Source of the DNA: Mesodorylaimus sp. YZB2_4
Taxonomy: Eukaryota; Nematoda; Enoplea; Dorylaimida; Dorylaimidae
Reading direction: 5' to 3'
Assembly (NCBI GenBank): GCA_030248295.1
Contig: JASANH010001421.1
Span: forward strand, 62,001 to 126,000
DNA: 64,000 nt
Shown here in pieces: positions 56,701 through 64,000 of the stretch (positions are counted from its first letter, which is position 1; the number at the start of each line of letters is the position of its first letter). A model generated the notes under the pieces. It ran no database searches. It saw nothing but the letters and a program-made list of their open reading frames with translations, and was not told the origin of the DNA. Position numbers and translations under genes: made by a program.

Positions 56701-57845
56701 ACCTGAGAAAAACTTTATCGAGCACGTCTAATCGTAAATGCACAAATGTGCTCGACTAAGGCGAGTTTAGTCGAAAGCCTTGAGGAAGGACTTCTTTCAA
56801 ACCCCCTTCAGGAACGATAGGACGGATAGCTCAGAGGGAGATCGATGTACTACACATAGCTTTCAATAGGAACAGAGATTTAGGAGAGGCGAGTCGGCAC
56901 GCTGCATTGCTTGTTGATTTAATAAACGACCTAACGATAGTTTAATGGCACATGCCCTCGGGGGCAACGTTCGTTCAGGTTGTATCCATTAAATGGGGTA
57001 ACGGCCATTAGTTCAAGTTCGCCATCACCATGATCCCAATCCCAGGAGGAAAGGGGCACACATGAGAGAACACGGCAGGTCACCAACGCAGGCTGCCTTT
57101 CTGTATACAGGGAAAATTTGGGATCCTTTGCTGACCATGAATTGGAGATAGGTACAGAGAACCAAACCGAATTCGAACCCTCTGCTGAGATTCCAAGTTC
57201 AATAGTATTTTAATCTTATGGCGATTTATTCCAGTCAAAAACATAGTGCAAGGGTTTTCGCCTATGCATCATGCTGCCGATGATTTTGTTAGTGATTAAT
57301 AATAACACATATCGATCCCTAGTATAATCTATTCCCTTCAGAAAATCCCCACGTAAATTGAATCCTAAATCTGACGTCCCTACTTCAGATTTTTGGCACT
57401 ATAAAACCATGTCATGTGTATGACTCCGGAAGCATCGTCGAAAGTTAAATACCTGTTTCCGTGGCCCATAGGGACCTCGAGGCTCAACTTTTTGATAGGT
57501 CTTTGCGAACGTCTCATTGAATGATCATGTTTGACTAACCAGAAATTAGCTGTGACTCATCACCGCGTGGTATCATCGCAGCAACAGAACATGCACACGG
57601 TCCGAATGGCCCTTTCACCCTACACCGCCTGGCAGAACTTTCTCGACTCACGAACACATTCCACCCGAAAACCTTATCCTTACCTTGGCCATCTTCTTTG
57701 AATACCAACTCACGTTTTTCGGCTTCATTCTCGTTCTTTCCCCTCCTCCTGTTTTTACCACCCTTTCCTACACGAAAAAATTAGGATACTAAGAAGTTTA
57801 ATTCTATAAATTAGTTTTACAAAACTTACCTTTATTTTTCGGCAT
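53793..57845 (-). CDS. eif-1.A: Translation initiation factor eIF1A
   Basis: Binds the 40S A site and promotes scanning and start-codon choice. Five minus-strand exons join in phase: 57845-57830 (only 16 bp), 57767-57684, 56678-56575, 56514-56382 and 53959-53793 (167 residues). The basic N-terminus is [20 protein letters not shown]. The OB fold reads [60 protein letters not shown] and [19 protein letters not shown], almost residue for residue as in human. The acidic tail ([16 protein letters not shown], then a Glu/Asp-rich run) ends QPQPQKKK, which replaces the DIDDI-type end of many orthologues. Introns are large (2.4 kb and 1 kb) and filled with repeats. Confidence 0.96.
54378..54455 (+). 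repeat. tRNA-like SINE head in eIF1A intron 4
   Basis: A-box-like TGGCCTGGCGGTTCAGGGGC and B box GAGGGTTCGACTACC at tRNA spacing. Next to it lie a palindromic element and two copies of a dispersed repeat, making a composite repeat island. Confidence 0.5.
54459..54568. mobile_element. Short inverted-repeat element in eIF1A intron 4
   Basis: AATGATTGTCAAATATGTG at the left and CACATATTTGACAATCATT at the right are inverted copies around an 80-base core. That core matches 24543-24625 in MMAA intron 3 on the opposite strand. Confidence 0.6.
54571..55141. repeat. Inverted pair of dispersed repeats in eIF1A intron 4
   Basis: CGAACGAACGCTAGGCCATG at 54583 recurs as its complement at 55110-55130. 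The right-hand copy continues, on the minus strand, into the hairpin core (GGGTTGATCTTTCAGCCGCA, CACAAGACTTGCC). The left copy is truncated and joined to another repeat unit at 54635-54692. Confidence 0.7.
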
Positions 57846-58829
57846 TCTGAACAACTAATTGAAGAATTTCGTCAAAAATTACGCTGTGAGGAAGTAACCT
57901 CTGCGTTCTAGATCAGTATAATGGGCCTATACGTAAAAAAATTGTGGTCGAAACGCAGGTGGAGACGAAACGACGGAGGAAATATCCGCCACATTGGGCG
58001 CGCAGGTGTCAGAAACATGTCTTTTTTGTCATAAGCAGCTTGGCGGGAATTTAAAACATCGTGATTACACTTTTTTAAGTCAATGGTGTAATCTCTCGTG
58101 CAGTGTGCTGTATGCTTGTCAGTCATATTGCACGAGGTTCAATTAGTGCGAGCGGGGAAGAAACAAAAATACAAGTAATTTGCTTGTTATCCACAAGCAG
58201 AGATGTTTATTGCTTTGCAGTTTTTCGCATACTAGGTGCGGATGTCATGTTGTGAAGGCCTTCGCCGAGGATAAATCAAGATTAACGACCATAATACTTT
58301 TCATTTCATTTACGAAAATAAGATCATGCTTCTACGTACGGGATTCTACTTGTGCCTATTCCTCGCACGCTTCCTTGCACCAACTGCGAATCGCCCAAGG
58401 CAGTGCTACGGGCCAGTCCTTGTCTTAGCAGAAGATGCATCGGTGACAGTCGACGAGCACACCACGTCACGCCACGCACCACAACGGGACACTGCACTAA
58501 ACCGCGCCGCAGCACAGTACACTACTACGCGGCAGTGTAAACATGCGTGTGGTGCATTGCAGCCATGTTTGCCCGACACGTGCTACAGTAATCCCGCCCG
58601 CCTTGGCTGCCGCACGTTGTGGCCATTGTGGCGGAGACGTGCTCTCTTTCCTTTTGCTTTTCTTTTCCCTTCCTTTCTGATCCTTTCTATTTCATTTTCC
58701 TTTTAGCAACGATTTTTAGTTTTTAGCTAAGCCTGTCTAAAAGTTTTGGTAAATTTTTTGTGAAAATTTTGAAATTTAGGTGCTTTCTTTCCTTTTAGAT
58801 ATCTCTTTCGCGAGTGATAACATCCAAAA
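57846..58829. promoter_or_regulatory. Divergent upstream region of eIF1A and macoilin
   Basis: About 1 kb between head-to-head genes, with pyrimidine-rich tracts near 58645-58710. A 126-codon frame at 58326-58706 has no recognisable domain and is not annotated as a gene. Confidence 0.4.
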
Positions 58830-61800
58830 ATGAAGCGACGTAACGTGGACAACGCAAAATTACGACGAACCTTATTGAAGAAAAACAAAATATCCGACGG
58901 ACTTTGCGGCAAGTGAGTAACTTTTATTTGATAAATTATTGATTTTTAAATAATAAAATATTGTTTCTTGTTCAGCAGCTTAATCTATTTCAAGCTTTTG
59001 TTGGTCTGGGCGTCGGTAATAGTTGCCGATTTCGTCCTGGGAGTCCGATTTGAGTATTTGTGGACTTTCTGGTTGCTGCTGCGCAGTATATACGACTCGT
59101 TTCGATATCAAGGAGTCGTAAGGAATTGTTTTTGTTAGATTTAAATTTTTTAAGAAAAAAATTTTGTTTCCAGGCGTTTTCGGTATTCTTCGTTTGTGTG
59201 ACAGTAACATCGGATATGATCTGCTTCGTATTCGTACCTGTGCAGTGGCTGTTTTTTCTCGCCAGCACTTACGTCTGGGTGCAATACGTTTGGCATGCGG
59301 GTGAGTTTTCTTCTTTTCGTTTTTCTAGTTTTTGATTTCCCGTGTGCAGTTTTGTAAACCCATTTCATTTTCTTATGCCATTTTAGATCGAGGCATTTGT
59401 GTTCCGACAGTTTCATTGTGGTTGCTTTTCATTTACGTGGAAGCTTCCGTCAGATTGAAGGAGCTACGATTTGTGCCGTTCACGCTTGACCTCTGTCGAC
59501 CATTCGCGGCGCATTGGTAAGACAAATAAATTTCGTTTAAATCATTGATGTGCTAATTATCTTTGTTTATTTAGTATTGGTTATCCCGTGGTCACGCTCG
59601 GGTTTGGCGTGAAGAGCTACGTGAGTTATCGACTGAGATTGGTAAGTAGTGGATGGCTGATTAAACTTGACCGTTTTTTCGAGCTGCTAGAAGGCTAATT
59701 TCGTTATTTTTTTCAGAGAAAGCAACGCCAAGTGGCGCGAATAAACCATTTTAATACGCAACTTTTGTCGGAAGCTCTTCCGATTGAAGAACAGGCGAAT
59801 GGTGACTTGGAGAAGGTTAAAAGTACGTAGAATGTTGTGCTGTCCTAAAAACCACTGTTCTACTCCTTATTTTTAGATGTAAGTAACCAGACGTCGGAGG
59901 AAGTAATCTCGAACGGTGCCATGTGCGGTGTGAATTCGCAGCAACGACTGAACAACACTAGTCAGTCGAGTGTGTCAACGGCGGTCAGCTATTGTAGCAA
60001 TGGCACCTCATCGGCCACATCTCGCTCGTCAGCCAAAACGTTCGCCAATTCTGCCCACTCCATACCAAAGAAAGCATTGTCAACAAATTTGAGCTGCGCG
60101 AGCTCATCGACGCCGACTATTTCGGAACAAAACTCATCGAACGGTGTATACGAGACTCCATGCGGAGGCGGTTCGGACGAAAGTGGTAATGTTCTTGGTG
60201 CAGAGGACGATGAGGTGGACGATGTGGACGAATCGTCCTCGTCGTCCATATTGAATATTATCAAAGCCAAATTGTTCGGTTCGTCAAATCAGTCCGCGCT
60301 CGATGGAAATTCGAAAGCTGCGACGTGCTTTCAAAATACGCCTTGGAAATCATCGTTGCATGATTCGGATGACGAGAGCCGAGCCAGTAAGGATAGCCGG
60401 GACAGTCAAAATGTGGTTTCGGGAAATGCGGGTGGTACCAAACGTGGTACTAAAAAGTCGAAACGTCGTATCGTCAACACGTTCGCCAATAGTCAAAAAA
60501 CTGATCCACAAAAGGAGACGTCATTGGACAACGTTTTTCCGGGCAATCCAAATACGCCGCAACCATTTTTGGAACAAAAGGAAAAAGTTCAAGATAAGGA
60601 TCTCTACGTCAGGTAAACTGTTTATAGTGGTCGTTGTAACATGGGTCAAATTGTGACACTTATTTTGCTTTCAGTTTGGAATCGGATATCGACAAATTGA
60701 AGAACGAATTGCGAACGAGCCGGGGACGGGAGCAAGAACTGCGTAATCAGATTCAACAGTTCACCGTGTCTGATAAGTCGGTCAAAAATGAATTGCAGCA
60801 ATTGCGCCAGAATAATGAACAGCTTCAAGTCAGGTACGAACGTTGATCCCAGGGGTGGATCGGTTATCGATCAGACTGTCCTCTGATGTTGATCGAATGC
60901 CCTGAACCTTGGGATGTAACAATCTGCGATTGTGTTTTGGAGTAAAGCTAACTGGATGTGGCCATAATTTGGAACTGATTCTAATTTTCAGAATCCAAAA
61001 TCTGGTGCGATCTCGTCAACAAGATAAACAGAATATGGCTACGATCGAGAAGAAATTGGTGGAGGAACAAAAGTTGAGAGCTCAGTTCGAGCAACAGCTT
61101 CAACAAGAACGCAAACAGAAGAAGGTCGAAGATGCGGCTCGTGTCTCTGTGGCGACTGCGAAGTAAGATTTGACAAAGTTCTTTTTTCCGTGTATGATTG
61201 CTATCGATCGGAGACTGATTTTTAGATTTGATTGCACTGATACGTGCAAGCAGCGTCGTCGCGAGCTGGAAACTCAATTGTCACAAGTCCGACGCGATTT
61301 ACAGCAACGGCAAGAACAGCTGGCCATGGTCGAGAATGAATTGCGTGCGTTGCGCTCCTTCAAAGAGCACAACAATGTGGATATTCTGATGTCTGCATTG
61401 TCCGCCATGCAAGAAAAGAACACGCATTTGGAAGCTGCATTGTCTTCGGAAACGCGCATTAAACTGGACCTGTTTTCGGCTTTGGGAGAAGCTAGACGTC
61501 ATTTGGAGATTGTGCAAGGTAAGAATAGCAATTTTACATAATTTGGTTTTGTGACGGCTTGTTTATCCGTCGGGGAGGGGGAGCGTGTGTGAGGCGGATA
61601 GCCTTCGTTATTTGTGTGGTGATATAGGTATGTAGAAACCGTCGATCGCATGGCACGTTATTTGTTGGACCTGTGTCATGCGATGTTTCCTTTCTAGGCA
61701 ACCTGGCCAAGAAAGAACTGGAGGTGAATGATCTGCGTCGTCAGTTGAATGACGAGGCTGTGGTTTCGATGTACATGAGCAACAGTGTCGCCCCGTCGCC

Positions 61801-62640
61801 TCATGTCAGCATTGCATCTCCTTTGACTCCGCCCCCATCAGTTGGAGGCATGGATGGATCGATTGATGCGCTCGGACCAGCTGTTTATCAGACTGCTGCG
61901 TACATGTGAGTGCCTGTTTTGTGAATGGGGCTGGGTTATGGTGGGGGCTGCTGGTCTTCCTTTTAGGCCTGAACAGTCTTCAGAATTGAAAGTGGTCCCC
62001 CCGCCAAGTGTGACCAGCACGCCTGGCGGTCGGGAGTAATCGATACGCTCCCCTGGCTGGGACGTCAACCTCTTCGGTTGATGTTTCTAGAGCAGGTATA
62101 GTCGCGAGACTTGCCTACCTCCAGTCGGAGTTTTTTGCTTAGAGACTTCGGTCTCGACTATCTCCCGCCGCCTGGGTGCGCTGGTTACACAAGCATCAGA
62201 ATTTTGCCCGTATATGTTGCATTTGCTAACTGAGCAACAGTTCTTGTTGTCAGGTCCAATTTGCGGGGTATGCAGGTTCTTTGTTCGTTTTGGCATAAGC
62301 TTTCAAAATTGAAGCCAGTGCATTCGTGGCTGGTGCCAACCTAGACAGCTAACGTGGGATGTCTTTACTTTGTGCTCGGTTGCCTCTGTAACATGCACTG
62401 CGATGGGGGGGGTCCCTCATAAGTTACTGGGTGATACGTTTGATGGTCGAACAGGCACTGCTCGTCTGACTCATCGCTGGCCGTGACTCAGGCACTTGTT
62501 TCAGGAGCACGTTGCCCGGCGTGGCGTTCAACGAAATGGTACCGAACGAGTATGGAGCTTTACCGATGATGGCTGCGGGTCAAGTCCCTACGTCCAACGT
62601 CGCCATGCATTTCTCATCTACTCATACTAACACTCATTGA
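58830..62640 (+). CDS. maco-1: Macoilin, ER/neuronal multipass coiled-coil protein
   Basis: Conserved rough-ER and neuronal membrane protein needed for normal neuronal excitability in C. elegans. Twelve exons join in phase: 58830-58912, 58976-59117, 59174-59300, 59387-59516, 59575-59641, 59717-59822, 59877-60612, 60675-60833, 60992-61162, 61226-61518, 61698-61905 and 62505-62640 (785 residues). The N-terminus MKRRNVDNAKLRRTL is the family signature. Membrane segments follow: FKLLLVWASVIVADFVLGVR, FEYLWTFWLLLRSIYDSFRY, AFSVFFVCVTVTSDMICFVF, QWLFFLASTYVWVQYVWH and VPTVSLWLLFIYVEASVRLK, then GYPVVTLGFGVKSYVSYRLR. A Ser/Asn-rich middle is followed by coiled coils (NELRTSRGREQELRNQIQQF; EKKLVEEQKLRAQFEQQLQQ) and the conserved ILMSALSAMQEKNTHLEAAL then SSETRIKLDLFSALGEARRH. 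Intron eleven carries a dispersed repeat. Confidence 0.95.
62012..62183 (+). repeat. Dispersed repeat, copy 2 of the hairpin-core family, in macoilin intron 11
   Basis: Nearly identical to 9170-9340 over about 170 bases, including CCTCTTCGGTTGATGTTTCT and AGAGACTTCGGTCTCGACTA. This is the best-preserved pair in the window, pointing to recent activity. Confidence 0.8.
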
Positions 62641-63392
62641 ATCCGCTTTTTTCTGCCCGTCGTTTGAATTTGAGTTGTAGTTTGACATTTCTTGTCTGGT
62701 TTCATTTTGTGTCGTCGGCTTTGTCCCGCCCACTCTTCTTGTATTCCCATGCATTTACCGCAAATGCTTTTAGACGTGGAGCGCGGGCTGTGTGAGGGAT
62801 TTTTATTGGTGGATCGGCTGCGGTAGGGACCCGCTATATATTTGTCGACGGTGCAGTATTAGTCTTGGTTTTTGTTCTCTTTCGGAGGCAGCTTGTGTGT
62901 TCGATGTTGTGGTAAGTGTAGACAACGAAGCGGAACAGTAATCGATACTGGTTAACGTTTGGACGGATACTTGTTTGGTAATGTGCTGCGATGCCGGTTT
63001 GTAGGTGGCTTGTGCGATGGATGCTCTTTTGTGTCTAGTGATCACGAGATCACGATCACAGTGCCACCCGAATAACAATTTATAAACGCCTGCTTGGTCA
63101 CTGTCCTAATGCGGGTTATACTTTCCTTGCTAGCCGCATATGGTTACAAAGTAAGCGTGCTAATCACTATGGCATACCTGCGCCCTAGTATAGTCGGCCA
63201 ATCCCACCACAGCACATACCAATCGAACAACCCTTACCCAAATTACATCAGGCACTAGCCATAAGCTAGCTAAGCTACATTAAGCTAGGCACGTTTCTTC
63301 TACGCCTTGCTAGTTCTATCGGCGTTACCATGTTGGTCGTTACAACCTGAAATGGAAGGGGTGACTTTGGGGCCGGGAGTGGAAGGGGTGGC
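62641..63392. other. Intergenic between convergent genes
   Basis: Holds the 3'-UTRs of macoilin and of the minus-strand repeat protein. No exon or clear repeat was recognised. Confidence 0.5.
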
Positions 63393-64000
63393 TTACTCGA
63401 GTTGCACTACTTCTCCGAGCAATTCGTCGAAACTGTTGCGATCGCGAGGCGTGCGAACGGCTGGCGAGCGTCTCATGCGGACTCTGTCCTCGTCGGGACT
63501 CAGGCTCCTGGCCAGTTCCTCCTCGGAAACTATTCTCTGCGGCCCACCGACCCGACGAAATTGGACATCGAAGTGGCGGCTGGTGGTCGATTCTCCAGCT
63601 GGTCTGCCGCTGGGATCAGTGTGGCGTTCTTCCCTTATGTACTCGTACGAGCCGGGCCTGTAGCTAGAATCGCCCAAGCCACGACGTTCTTCTCGATAAT
63701 CGTAGGAGCCTGGGCGGAAGCCCGAATCGGCGCTGTCGTCCAATCGGCTGCGACGTTCCTCAGTGGTCACTATTTTCTCATATGTGGCTGGTCGATAGTC
63801 GCCGGAATCACGGACTTCGCGGGCATATTCGTAGGAGCCAGGTCGGAAACCTGAATCGGCAGTGCCGTATCCTCCCGTTCGCTCTTCACGAGTTACCACA
63901 TTTTCGTAGGAGCCCGGGCGGAACGTGCCCTCACGACTGAACGACCTGCTATCTTCGGGCAAGCTGGCACGGCTGCCATAGGTGGTGGTGTAGTGGGATG
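63393..64000 (-). CDS. FRPGSYEY-repeat protein, 3' part (runs off window end)
   Basis: Open on the minus strand from the window edge to a TAA at 63393, about 202 residues seen. Five repeats share the core (F/Y)RP(G/A)(S/T)Y(E/D): FRPGSYENVVTREE, FRPGSYEYAREVRD, YRPATYEKIVTTEE, FRPGSYDYREERR and YRPGSYEYIREERH. Spacings alternate between about 26 and 17-19 residues. Linkers are charged (REER, TEERRSR, DSADSG). The tail is SPDEDRVRMRRSPAVRTPRD then SFDELLGEVVQLE. No cysteine or hydrophobic segment is visible, so a cytoplasmic, cytoskeleton- or junction-associated protein is possible. I do not recognise the family. The 5' part lies outside the window. Confidence 0.7.
   Translation of the reverse strand, partial: SHYTTTYGSRASLPEDSRSFSREGTFRPGSYENVVTREERTGGYGTADSGFRPGSYEYAREVRDSGDYRPATYEKIVTTEERRSRLDDSADSGFRPGSYDYREERRGLGDSSYRPGSYEYIREERHTDPSGRPAGESTTSRHFDVQFRRVGGPQRIVSEEELARSLSPDEDRVRMRRSPAVRTPRDRNSFDELLGEVVQLE

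Noticed and set aside
58326..58706. 126-codon plus-strand frame with a signal-like N-terminus
   Set aside because: It lies in the promoter zone between eIF1A and macoilin, is very Arg/Thr/Ala-rich, and ends in a pyrimidine tract encoding Phe/Ser/Leu.
1..64000. CRISPR array, bacterial operons, integrated virus or retrotransposon polyprotein
   Set aside because: No regularly spaced direct repeats, no bacterial gene organisation, and no reverse transcriptase, integrase or capsid motifs were seen in any frame.

Overview
This is nuclear DNA from an animal, most likely a nematode. The window holds two genes with the nematode cuticle-collagen N-terminal domain. The presenilin resembles the nematode SEL-12 type around its catalytic helices. 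Genes are split by short GT-AG introns (34 bp to about 2.4 kb) whose acceptors usually read TTTTAG or TTTCAG. No bacterial-style operons or ribosome binding sites are present. Exon structures below were assembled by hand from donor and acceptor sites, reading phase and family knowledge; no transcript data were available.

Layout: (1) 1-2.5 kb: 5' part of a minus-strand cuticle collagen, then a plus-strand Nudix (diphosphoinositol polyphosphate phosphohydrolase-like) gene. (2) 2.5-10.3 kb: a gene-free, transposon-rich block with a foldback element, a palindromic MITE and a non-autonomous hAT-like element that has a perfect 8-bp target-site duplication. (3) 10.3-20 kb: an FkbM-like methyltransferase, a tentative small gene, a novel secreted Cys-rich protein with a tandem duplication over its stop codon, and a two-exon Pmp3/UPF0057 membrane proteolipid on the minus strand. 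(4) 23.2-28.8 kb: MMAA (methylmalonic aciduria type A GTPase) followed 277 bp later by a nine-exon presenilin. (5) 31.8-40.1 kb: a second cuticle collagen, a minus-strand protein with a C39/papain-like Cys-His layout, and a divergently arranged EDC3 (mRNA decapping). (6) 40.6-47.7 kb: a tandem pair of sarcosine-oxidase-like FAD enzymes. The first is intact; the second carries a truncated exon and a 1-nt frameshift. (7) 48.1-52.2 kb: an intronless GPCR and a secreted protein of unknown function, both minus strand. (8) 53.8-62.6 kb: eIF1A (minus) and macoilin (plus), divergent. (9) 63.4 kb to the end: the 3' part of a minus-strand gene with FRPGSYEY-type repeats.

The genes are mostly unrelated housekeeping, signalling and structural genes, with no obvious shared pathway. 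Introns and intergenic spaces are seeded with tRNA-like SINE heads, a dispersed repeat with a conserved hairpin core, MITEs, and at least eleven poly-G/poly-C runs of 11-20 bases. I found no clear novel multi-gene system. The most notable single observations are a presenilin whose normally invariant YD motif reads WD, the unrecognised protease-like protein, and the decaying second oxidase copy.
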